Source of the DNA: Collinsella sp. TF05-9AC
GTDB lineage: Bacteria; Actinomycetota; Coriobacteriia; Coriobacteriales; Coriobacteriaceae
Assembly (NCBI RefSeq): GCF_003438495.1
Contig: NZ_QSSH01000051.1
Coordinates: 3,295 to 9,399 of the forward strand
Direction of reading: 5' to 3'
Length of the DNA: 6,105 nucleotides
The translations under genes were made by a program, and so were the position numbers. The notes under the pieces were generated by a model. That model had not been told where the DNA came from. It saw only the letters and a program-made list of their open reading frames with translations, and did no database searches. Each line of letters begins with the position of its first letter. Position 1 is the stretch's first letter. Shown one piece after another: positions 1 through 6,105 of this stretch.

Positions 1-315
1 GACGAGCGCGCACGGCTCGCCGTCGATGAAGTCCTCGCCGATGGTGAAGGCCTGCGCCAGGCCGTCGGGGCTAGGCTGCTCGGCGTAGGAGAGGTTCACG
101 CCGTAGCGCGAGCCGTCGCCGAGCAGGCGCTCGAAGTTGGGGAGGTCGGTCGGCGTGGAGATGACCAGGATGTCCCGGATGCCCGCCAGCATGAGGGTGG
201 ACAGCGGGTAGTAGATCATGGGCTTGTCGTAGACCGGCAGCAGCTGCTTGGAGGTCACGAGCGTGAGCGGGTACAGGCGCGTGCCGGACCCGCCGGCGAG
301 GATGATGCCTTTCAT
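1..315 (-). CDS. rfbA: Glucose-1-phosphate thymidylyltransferase RfbA/RmlA, N-terminal part (cut by window edge)
   Basis: This enzyme couples dTTP and glucose-1-phosphate to give dTDP-glucose, the first step of cytoplasmic dTDP-L-rhamnose synthesis. The 105 visible residues begin [18 protein letters not shown], the nucleotide-binding signature (GGSGTRL at residues 8-14), followed by [18 protein letters not shown] (21-38) and [13 protein letters not shown] (78-90), all diagnostic of the family. Family members are about 290-300 residues, so roughly the first third is seen and the rest runs off the left edge. The ATG at 315-313 is well supported: GAGAGGA precedes it by a few bases on the minus strand. 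The gene is about 68% G+C, far above everything to its right, which suggests a native gene next to lower-GC, possibly acquired, surface genes. It is divergent from the glycosyltransferase at 472. Identification is near certain; the numbering among paralogs (rfbA, rmlA, rffH) is conventional. Confidence 0.96.
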   Translation of the reverse strand, partial: MKGIILAGGSGTRLYPLTLVTSKQLLPVYDKPMIYYPLSTLMLAGIRDILVISTPTDLPNFERLLGDGSRYGVNLSYAEQPSPDGLAQAFTIGEDFIDGEPCALV

Positions 316-326
316 AAAAATCCTCT

Positions 327-339
327 CGATTGACAATCG
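327..339. promoter_or_regulatory. Short palindrome containing TTGACA, possible operator or -35 region
   Basis: CGATTGACAATCG is a perfect inverted repeat with 6-base arms around one central base. It contains a perfect plus-strand TTGACA at 330-335. It sits just upstream of the rfbA ribosome binding site and about 140 bases before the glycosyltransferase start. A plus-strand -10 at the right distance is poor (GCTGAT at 353-358), so it may be an operator, part of the rfbA leader, or chance. Confidence 0.25.
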
Positions 340-379
340 TTGAGCAAAAGCCGCTGATTACAGATGCATAGTTAATTTA

Positions 380-385
380 ATTATA
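380..385 (-). promoter_or_regulatory. Candidate -10 box for rfbA
   Basis: The minus strand reads a perfect TATAAT here, about 65 bases upstream of the rfbA ATG, inside an AT-rich patch of the divergent intergenic region. No good -35 hexamer lies 16-18 bases further upstream; that stretch is GC-rich (ACGGGG-like). A promoter of this kind would need an activator or extended contacts. The call rests on position and the perfect hexamer only. Confidence 0.35.
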
Positions 386-428
386 CGCACCGGCAGCAAC
401 CTCCCCGTCTTCTTATTTAAATCGGACA

Positions 429-452
429 GCAGAAACACGCAACTCTTTCTGC
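429..452 (+). repeat. Small inverted repeat in the glycosyltransferase leader
   Basis: GCAGAAA (429-435) and TTTCTGC (446-452) are perfect 7-base complementary arms around a 10-base loop. The element ends 9 bases before the GAGG ribosome binding site at 462-465. In RNA it could form a weak hairpin close to the translation start. It has no U tract, so a terminator role is unlikely. It may be chance. Confidence 0.3.
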
Positions 453-471
453 ATTTCTAGCGAGGCAACAA

Positions 472-2943
472 ATGAAAAAGTACAATGAGCAGTGTCCAAC
501 AAACGAAAGGCAAACAATGCGAGTCGAAACAACCGGAGTATGCAGAGGAAACTGGAAAATCTACCAGCAGCTTAAGATTGAAGGCATCCATAAAGGCTCC
601 AGCGTAACAGCCCAGGCGGCTACAGACGATAACCGCCGCTCACCTTTATCCCTCCTAAAATTCCGGGACAATAGTTGTGACTCGAACTCATACGTCCTTG
701 TAGTCCCCGATCCCGATGCTCGCACCATCAAAATTGAGTTTAGCGAAATCGGCCAAGACGGTCGCACCCTGAGCAGCGACTCCCTTTCGCTAAATTGCAA
801 GAACATCAAATGGGAGTCGCGCCTTAACTACAAAATTAAACCTGACATGTGCAGCAAACTCCGAAACTACGATGACGTTTCAGAGTTTGACATGGCAACG
901 ATTGATTTCTGGCAGTGCATCGAAGATTCAAGCGACTATATCCTTAGGTGCACGGTGAGAACTCCTTATCGTAGCGACTCGCAAATCAAACTTCGTTGTT
1001 TCGATCGAACCCTTAATGAAGTTAATTTGAGCATCGTCAATTTCGGTTCGAATGTAACAAGCGTTGGATTTACGTCTGAGAAAAAGCAGCTTGAAACGCA
1101 GCTCTCAATTCGAATGCCAAAGGCGTTCGATCGTTACTACTTTGTTATTGACGATCAAAATCACCCATCATTCAGTGCATTTGACTGCTTAACACCCGAT
1201 AAGTTAGGCTTGCTTCTTGAGGAGACCAACTTTCTCTTTACCCATGCGCAGTTTGACCCTGAATACCCCGAATGGTTCACGGAGCATAAGGCAACCATCG
1301 GCGCTCTGGAGAAGCAGAGAAAAATCGTCTTCAACAGTGCTCCGAAGTTCAGCATTATTGTCCCTCTATACAACACACCCATTTCGTTCTTTAACGATAT
1401 GACCGAATCCGTAAAAAACCAGTCTTATGCAAACTGGGAGCTCATCCTAGTTAATGCAAGTCCTGACAATCAGGAACTAAAGGTTCACGTTGAGCAGGAG
1501 ACGGCCCACGACAACAGAATTAAATCAATTAACCTTACCGAGAATAAGGGCATTTCCGAAAATACAAACGCCGGCGTTGCCATCGCTTCGGGTGATTTCG
1601 TTAGCTTCTTTGACCATGACGATATTCTTGAACCGGACTTGTTGTTCTCATATGCCGAGGCAATTGAAAACAATGATGACGTCGATCTTCTATATTGTGA
1701 TGAAGATAAACTCATGCCTGATGGAAAGCTAGCGCAGCCGTTCTTTAAGCCGGATTTCAATATCGATCTGCTCAGAAACAATAACTATATCTGCCATATG
1801 CTTACCATCCGTAAGTCTCTGCTTGACACTCTAGAACCGAACACGAAAGAGTTCGATGGAGCGCAGGATCATAATCTGACTCTCCGCGCCGTGGAAAAGG
1901 CAAGGAAAGTTCATCATGTTCCAAAGGTTCTATATCACTGGCGCCTAAGCGAGACCTCCACCGCAGCAAATGCCGATAGCAAGCCGTATGCCACTATCGC
2001 AGGTATCAAAGCGGTCCAGAGTCATTTGGACAGGCTTGGGCTCAATGCGAAGGTCGAACAAGCGCGTCGTCCCTTTACATATAAAGTAACCTACGCTGTG
2101 CCAGATTCCCATCCACTCGTGTCAATTATCATTCCAACTAAAGACCACGCCAACATTCTGGACAACTGCATTAAGTCAATTGTTGAGAAATCAACGTACG
2201 ACAATTTCGAGCTTGTCATAATCGAAAACAACAGCACAGAAAAGGAGACGTTCGATTATTACGATAAGTTGCAAGCAAAATATCCTGACATCGTTCGTCT
2301 TGTAACTTGGAAGCACGAATTCAATTTCTCCAAGCTCATGAACTTTGGCGTTGCTCACGCCAAGGGCGACTATCTCTTGCTGTTGAATAACGATACTGAG
2401 GTAATTACGCCCAATTGGATTGAGACTATGCTTGGCATCTGCGCACGTGAGGATGTCGGCGCAGTTGGTGCAAAACTCTACTATCCCGACAACACCATCC
2501 AGCACGCGGGCTTATGCGTCACTGGTGGCGTGGCAGGACATCTTTGCCAAAGCATGCCAAGGGATAACTGGGGCTACTTTGCACTCAACGATGCACAACA
2601 AGACTTCAGCGCCGTCACCGCAGCTTGCATAATGACCAAGCGTGATGAATATGAGAAAGTCGGAGGTTTCACGGAAGAGCTTCAAGTTGCATTTAATGAC
2701 GTTGACTTTTGCTTAAAGCTACGCGAGATCAACGACCTAATTGTATACACACCCGAAGTCGAGCTCTATCACTACGAGTCGATTTCTAGAGGCGTTGAAA
2801 ACAATACGGAGAAGCAGATTCGCTTCCACAAAGAGGTCGCGTACATGAATTATCGATGGGCTAAGTATTACGTCAAAGGCGATCCTTATATGAATCCAAA
2901 CTTCACCGTCGGGGAACCCGCGAATCGTTATTATCATTTATAA
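472..2943 (+). CDS. Two-module GT2 family glycosyltransferase (surface glycan synthesis)
   Basis: This is an 823-residue cytoplasmic or membrane-associated enzyme that should transfer sugars from nucleotide donors to a growing surface polysaccharide. Residues 1-280 form a poorly conserved, probably beta-rich region ending in the linker YPEWFTEH (265-272). GT-A module 1 starts at FSIIVPLYNTP (293-303), with DHDD at 381-384, YCDEDKL (408-414), GAQDHNLTLR (463-472) and YHWR (488-491). Module 2 starts at PLVSIIIPTKD (548-558), with metal-binding NNDTE (639-643), AVTAACIM (714-721), VAFNDVDFCLKLR (739-751) and HYESISRG (767-774). These signatures match the dual-domain GT2 group often found in rhamnose-rich O-antigen or wall polysaccharide loci. 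The neighbouring rfbA fits a rhamnose-containing product, but donor and linkage are inferred. No membrane segment is evident. GAGG lies 6 bases before ATG 472; a second good start is ATG 517 (residue 16). G+C is mid-40s by sampling, unlike rfbA. Confidence 0.95.
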   Translation: MKKYNEQCPTNERQTMRVETTGVCRGNWKIYQQLKIEGIHKGSSVTAQAATDDNRRSPLSLLKFRDNSCDSNSYVLVVPDPDARTIKIEFSEIGQDGRTLSSDSLSLNCKNIKWESRLNYKIKPDMCSKLRNYDDVSEFDMATIDFWQCIEDSSDYILRCTVRTPYRSDSQIKLRCFDRTLNEVNLSIVNFGSNVTSVGFTSEKKQLETQLSIRMPKAFDRYYFVIDDQNHPSFSAFDCLTPDKLGLLLEETNFLFTHAQFDPEYPEWFTEHKATIGALEKQRKIVFNSAPKFSIIVPLYNTPISFFNDMTESVKNQSYANWELILVNASPDNQELKVHVEQETAHDNRIKSINLTENKGISENTNAGVAIASGDFVSFFDHDDILEPDLLFSYAEAIENNDDVDLLYCDEDKLMPDGKLAQPFFKPDFNIDLLRNNNYICHMLTIRKSLLDTLEPNTKEFDGAQDHNLTLRAVEKARKVHHVPKVLYHWRLSETSTAANADSKPYATIAGIKAVQSHLDRLGLNAKVEQARRPFTYKVTYAVPDSHPLVSIIIPTKDHANILDNCIKSIVEKSTYDNFELVIIENNSTEKETFDYYDKLQAKYPDIVRLVTWKHEFNFSKLMNFGVAHAKGDYLLLLNNDTEVITPNWIETMLGICAREDVGAVGAKLYYPDNTIQHAGLCVTGGVAGHLCQSMPRDNWGYFALNDAQQDFSAVTAACIMTKRDEYEKVGGFTEELQVAFNDVDFCLKLREINDLIVYTPEVELYHYESISRGVENNTEKQIRFHKEVAYMNYRWAKYYVKGDPYMNPNFTVGEPANRYYHL

Positions 2944-3000
2944 GAAGTTTGCATTTCTTTTCTTATTCAATCTAGGCAAATTAGCATGTGTCTAGGCTAG

Positions 3001-3036
3001 ATAGGGGAATCGAGGATTAACCCTCGATTCCCCTAT
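3001..3036. terminator. Perfect 15-bp stem-loop between convergent genes, probable bidirectional terminator
   Basis: ATAGGGGAATCGAGG (3001-3015) pairs exactly with 3022-3036 around a 6-base loop. It lies 58 bases after the glycosyltransferase stop and 40 bases beyond the stop of the convergent peptidase gene, so it can serve both strands. Neither side has a real U tract (plus-strand tail TGTGATAAG), which makes it atypical for intrinsic termination. It could instead protect 3' ends or act with a termination factor. Confidence 0.7.
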
Positions 3037-3075
3037 TGTGATAAGTTGTCCTTCACTCGACAGTCAGAGAGCATC

Positions 3076-4923
3076 TTATTCCAAAGGCGTATTTAAAACC
3101 CAGCCCCACTGAGGCGTAGCGGTAGTGTGGTAGTAGTTCAGCCACCAGGCCAGTGATGTCGTCCTGATGTAGCCGATGTTATCCATAACCATACCGTTAC
3201 CGACGTAAATAGCAATGTGTCCCCAGCGAGCCCCCGCATTTGTATGCGTATGAGTAGGGACCGCAACTATCATTCCAACCTTAAGCTGCGATATATCTCG
3301 ACTGTGACACCAATTCCAAAACATGTCGCATGCGTCACCGTTGGGATAAGACCCTAGCACGGGATAAAAAACCTCGCTAACCCACTCCGAGCACAACCCC
3401 ACTCCAGGAGAAGGAACGTTGTAGCAGCGGCCAACAATTTGAGACTGAGAGGAAGTGTGGGCAGAACGTTCGGGCTCTACCCAAGCACCAGCTGCATTAA
3501 AGAAATACTCGCCATTATCGATACTGTTCCAGCCGGTTGCCATTTGACCTGACGACATAAGGTAATACCATAGCCTGTCAGCATCGCGGAACCAGCCTGT
3601 ATTCATAACGCCAGATTCGTTGTCGAGGTGATACCACCTCTCGCCAATTAATTGCCAACCGTGCTGCAGCACCCCGTCTGAATCTGTGTAAAACCACGTC
3701 TGAGCAGCGGAAGACCAATACCAGCCTACCATGGGCTTTCCTTCGGCGTCGTTGAGCTTAATCGCGCCCACGCTGTCCTTGACACCCGTTAACACAATTG
3801 CTCCACTGCCGCACGCATAATATGCGCTTCCATCTTGCGAGAAGATCCAGGCGTTGCACTCTAATGCACCACCGCTATCGGGATCCAAATAATAAATAGA
3901 GCCATTCACAGTTTGAAAACCTAGGAGCATGGCACCATTATTGTTAGGATCAAGCCAATACCAGTTAGAGCCATAGTAAAACCATCCAGCGCGAATCGCT
4001 CCAGTGGCATTGGCACAATACCATGTCCCATCGTCAACAAACCAACCAGTGCTCATGGATCCAGATTGAGAAAAATGATACAACGCACCGTTAACAAGTT
4101 TAAAGCCCGTAGCCATTAATCCAGAAGGTTCAAGCCAATACCAAGTATTGTCAAGGAACAGCCAGCCAGTCTGCATAGCGCCCGAAAGGTCCAAATAGTA
4201 CCAGTTATGATTGACTAAAACCCAGCCGGTCTTCATTAAACCTGATGTTTCGTCAAGGTAGAACCAATGACTACCGCTGGCAGCCCATCCCTTCAAATGC
4301 GCACAGGACCCAGAGAATAAGTGCCATCCATCACTCAGATATCTCCAGCCAGTAGCTGCGTAGCCTTCGGAATCAAAATAATATTCCGCTCCCCCAATAG
4401 TCAGAAAACAGTTTGACGGCCAGCCACCGTCCTCATATCTCCACCACCATTTACCATTTTGGTAGGCCCAAGAACCAGGAAGAGCGATGCTATTATCGGA
4501 GGAACGAACAATTCGAAATGACAACTGGGCTGAAATACCGGAGTAATCCCCTAGCCCATTCACACTTATAGCGGCACAGCCAGGGGCAACATTATTTGAA
4601 TACAAGACTTCGTAATTGATACCGTTTACTAGCACAGACCCATCGACGGCAAAAACAGAAACCTCAGGAGTAATCGCGGCGCCGGTATATTCATATGTCG
4701 AAAAATCAATAGACGCTTTTAAATTAACGGAATCCGAAGTCAAGCGGTCGCCGCCCAGTGTCCCAAATGCCTCCAGGCCCGCTTGAACCAAAGATCCATC
4801 AGCGCCTTCAACTGCATAATCATAAGATAATGAAAATGCGGTCGTAGGCCATATAAGAGGGGTGAAACAAATTGATACAAGACAAATCGCGCTGAATAAA
4901 CTCAAATGCCGATTTCTCATCAT
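3076..4923 (-). CDS. Secreted cell-wall-binding protein with C-terminal CHAP-like cysteine peptidase/amidase
   Basis: The 615-residue protein is predicted to be exported, bind the cell wall and cut peptidoglycan. Residues 1-31 are a Sec signal peptide: basic MMRNRH, a hydrophobic core, and likely cleavage near TAFS. Residues about 75-140 resemble the bacterial Ig-like domain of Coriobacteriia surface proteins (YTGAAITPEVSV, YEVLYSNNVAPG, GLGDYSG). Residues about 150-481 carry aromatic/glycine repeats of about 20 residues (TGW...WYYLD.SG.M), like choline- or glucan-binding repeats. Residues about 490-615 form the catalytic domain: GLCSEWV with Cys511, ACDMFWNWC, GMIVAV, GHIAIYVGNG with His569, then DN (581-582) as likely third residues. 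This fits CHAP better than classic NlpC/P60. Cys532 and Cys539 could form a disulphide. AGGAAG lies 6 bases before the ATG, favouring the first of two adjacent Met codons. It is convergent with the glycosyltransferase. Substrate bond and ligand are unknown. Confidence 0.9.
   Translation of the reverse strand: MMRNRHLSLFSAICLVSICFTPLIWPTTAFSLSYDYAVEGADGSLVQAGLEAFGTLGGDRLTSDSVNLKASIDFSTYEYTGAAITPEVSVFAVDGSVLVNGINYEVLYSNNVAPGCAAISVNGLGDYSGISAQLSFRIVRSSDNSIALPGSWAYQNGKWWWRYEDGGWPSNCFLTIGGAEYYFDSEGYAATGWRYLSDGWHLFSGSCAHLKGWAASGSHWFYLDETSGLMKTGWVLVNHNWYYLDLSGAMQTGWLFLDNTWYWLEPSGLMATGFKLVNGALYHFSQSGSMSTGWFVDDGTWYCANATGAIRAGWFYYGSNWYWLDPNNNGAMLLGFQTVNGSIYYLDPDSGGALECNAWIFSQDGSAYYACGSGAIVLTGVKDSVGAIKLNDAEGKPMVGWYWSSAAQTWFYTDSDGVLQHGWQLIGERWYHLDNESGVMNTGWFRDADRLWYYLMSSGQMATGWNSIDNGEYFFNAAGAWVEPERSAHTSSQSQIVGRCYNVPSPGVGLCSEWVSEVFYPVLGSYPNGDACDMFWNWCHSRDISQLKVGMIVAVPTHTHTNAGARWGHIAIYVGNGMVMDNIGYIRTTSLAWWLNYYHTTATPQWGWVLNTPLE
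3481..4353 (-). repeat. Array of cell-wall-binding repeats inside the peptidase gene
   Basis: Residues about 191-481 of the encoded protein repeat a unit of about 20 residues. Clear copies are TGWVLVNHNWYYLDLSGAMQ (232-251), TGWLFLDNTWYWLEPSGLMA (252-271), TGFKLVNGALYHFSQSGSMS (272-291) and TGWFVDDGTWYCANATGAIR (292-311). More copies lie at 312-354 and 421-481. The stretch from 355 to 420 is much more diverged. The pattern matches the CW_binding type, whose stacked aromatic residues bind choline or glucan in other bacteria. DNA copies have diverged, so recent slippage is not obvious. Confidence 0.85.
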
Positions 4924-5060
4924 TTCACTCTTCCTATGTAATCAGATAAACCTTTGAATATCCAGGCACAATCGACCTAGAGCCACAGTTCCCAAAATAA
5001 ACAGCATGCCCAAAAAATCGTTTAACATGTCGCATCAGATAAAACGACACATCACTCATC

Positions 5061-5089
5061 AGCATATGGATTGTATATCTATTAGGCAA
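5061..5089 (-). promoter_or_regulatory. Candidate promoter for the wall-binding peptidase gene
   Basis: On the minus strand TTGCCT (5089-5084) and TATGCT (5066-5061) are 17 bases apart, each matching four of six consensus bases. Transcription would start near 5054 and give a leader of about 130 bases before ATG 4923. A near-consensus TACAAT at 5075-5070 lies between them but has no matching -35. The rest of 4924-5119 shows no gene and no clear riboswitch or terminator. Confidence 0.3.
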
Positions 5090-5119
5090 TTATGGAGCAG
5101 CAGACGAGAGTGATCAATG

Positions 5120-6105
5120 TTAGACAAACGACTTTTTAGTCAAAGATAAGTGTGAATTAATCGTCCTTCTTCCGATATCGACAGTCAGGCAACAAGCCAT
5201 CACCAGCGATGGAATCACCATCACTAACAGTATTCCAAGTTGATTTCCCAGATTGGTAAAGGTAAACAGACGCTTCCAGAGCCAGCTTTGAGCAAGTGAA
5301 TTGTCGGAAATCAGATATACGGCAAAAGCGGATCCCGCAAGCCAATTGATACGGGCAGAATTAAATTAATATTTCAGACACAATTTAAATACTGATAGAA
5401 ATACTGCAAACGAGAGACCCATTGAAAGAATGCTAGCTGATGAATAAACATACCCGTTAAATAGATTCACAGCAAAGTCGTGAATTATTCCTTGCGAATG
5501 ATACGGAAGGTACAGCAAGAGAAGTCCTGATATAAAACATGCAGTCCCAACAAGCGCCAACTTATTCCAGCTAGTGGTATTAAAATTTACTGTTATCGTA
5601 AATAACAGACACCAATTGCGAGAACGATGAGATCGATGAGCATTCCTTCGGCTGGAAACGAAACGAACGGCAAATATCGAAATAATCCAAATGCAAACGA
5701 TAATGATAGTGAAAGGAATTTGTGCTCGCTTCTACTACAGGCTCGAAGCCCCTCCAATATATAGGGGAGCAGCAAAAAAAGGCCGGCATCAGAAGTGTTA
5801 AACCACCATCCATACCCCGTGGCAATTGGAAAGACCGTATTGATAAAGAAAGAGGCCGAAAGGGGCAAACTGCCCGTAAAAATAGAAATAATCCCTAAAG
5901 TTATACTGTAAAAAACAACCTCATTATTAAGAATTATTAGCTTCTTGACCGCATCTTTAATGCTAAAAGAAGCTCTGTCGGCTATAAACCAAACGGCGAT
6001 AGACACGAAGCAGCCAACTGCAACTTTTCCAATAGGGAGAAACACTCCCTTAGTGTTAGCGCCGGGCGATTTTAGCCGCTAATAGTCAAACTATTTTGAC
6101 CAATC
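5120..6105 (-). pseudogene. Degraded acyltransferase-3 family membrane protein (glycan O-acyltransferase remnant)
   Basis: Intact relatives are multi-span membrane proteins that O-acylate surface sugars. The reading is clear but split. Frame A (6078 to 5593) gives GKVAVGCFVSIAVWF, EVVFYSITLGIISIF, FPIATGYGWWFNTSDAGLF and LFRYLPFVSFPAEGM, then stops. Frame B takes over near 5610 with LLFTITVNF, LALVGTACFISGLLLLYLPY and ILSMGLSFAVFLSVFKLCLKY, then hits TAA at 5366-5368. It resumes in the same frame with INWLAGSAFAVYLISDN, SWLWKRLFTFTNLG and a last hydrophobic span, ending at TAA 5120-5122. These pieces follow the family order, and about eight or nine hydrophobic segments can be counted. The family's YLIH motif reads YLIS here. 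The N-terminal part with the catalytic His is not visible: frame A has TAG stops at 6079-6081 and 6091-6093, while another frame reads IGQNSLTISG in the last bases. No usable start is seen; GTG 6045 abuts AAGGGA with no spacing. G+C is low, about 20-40% in sampled lines. The extent beyond 6078 is inferred. Confidence 0.82.

Noticed and set aside
1485..1781. Antisense reading of 98 residues inside the glycosyltransferase
   Set aside because: It lies opposite highly conserved GT2 motifs and has no family signature or convincing ribosome binding site.
2940..2966. AT-rich inverted repeat ATAAGAA/TTCTTAT right after the glycosyltransferase stop
   Set aside because: Seven weak A/T pairs with a 13-base loop would be unstable; the 3001-3036 stem is a far better terminator candidate.
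2971..2997. Direct repeat TCTAGGC at 2971-2977 and 2991-2997 as a possible attachment or target site
   Set aside because: Only 7 bases, close together, with no integrase or mobile element nearby; probably chance.
5027..5049. ATGTCG/CGACA inverted arms upstream of the peptidase gene as an operator
   Set aside because: Only five clean pairs with a 12-base gap, not distinguishable from background.
5157..5345. Short minus-strand reading of 62 residues
   Set aside because: It is out of frame with the acyltransferase remnant covering the same bases; the overlapping frame gives the family-like INWLAGSAFAVYLIS, whereas this one has no membrane or family pattern.
5366..5560. A separate 64-residue membrane protein starting at TTG 5560
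   Set aside because: The same frame stays open upstream and continues past the TAA downstream with family-consistent sequence, so it is an internal piece of one broken gene.
5593..5620. Programmed -1 frameshifting to join the two acyltransferase frames
   Set aside because: No slippery heptamer of the X XXY YYZ type is in the right register, and a second in-frame stop would still block the product.
5580..5825. 81-residue minus-strand reading overlapping the acyltransferase remnant
   Set aside because: It is the third frame over the same region, rich in His/Arg/Tyr without membrane spans, and has no support as a gene.
5593..6045. A separate 150-residue membrane protein starting at GTG 6045
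   Set aside because: AAGGGA directly abuts the GTG with no spacing, family-like reading begins upstream of it, and the C-terminal half continues in another frame.

Overview
The window looks like part of a surface-polysaccharide and cell-envelope locus from an actinobacterium of the Coriobacteriia type (Collinsella-like). This is an inference. It rests on a high-GC dTDP-rhamnose gene (about 68% G+C by direct count over 1-315) beside lower-GC surface genes, and on a secreted protein built as Ig-like domain, aromatic/glycine cell-wall-binding repeats and a CHAP-like peptidase, which is common in that group. No marker gene in the window fixes the taxon.

Layout. Bases 1-315 (minus) hold the first 105 codons of rfbA/rmlA, glucose-1-phosphate thymidylyltransferase, cut by the window edge. 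A divergent intergenic region (316-471) follows, with a perfect TATAAT on the minus strand, a short palindrome containing TTGACA, and a small hairpin before the next ribosome binding site. Bases 472-2943 (plus) encode an 823-residue protein with two GT2 glycosyltransferase modules. Bases 2944-3075 lie between convergent genes and contain a perfect 15-bp stem-loop, probably a two-way terminator. Bases 3076-4923 (minus) encode a 615-residue secreted wall-binding CHAP-type cysteine peptidase or amidase. Bases 4924-5119 are its leader and promoter region. From 5120 to the right edge (minus) lies a degraded acyltransferase-3 family membrane protein. It is broken by a frameshift near 5593-5610, an in-frame TAA at 5366-5368, and stops near the window's right edge.

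How the parts relate. RfbA starts dTDP-L-rhamnose synthesis, and the twin GT2 enzyme probably builds a repeat unit of a surface glycan that may contain rhamnose. An acyltransferase-3 protein would normally O-acylate such a glycan, but this copy looks dead, so the polymer may have lost that decoration. The secreted peptidase may remodel the wall or act as a surface protein. I see no CRISPR array, transposase, RNA gene or toxin-antitoxin pair, and no convincing unknown multi-gene system. The most notable points are the acyltransferase pseudogene, the composition break near 316, the tandem start sites of the glycosyltransferase, and the wall-binding hydrolase.
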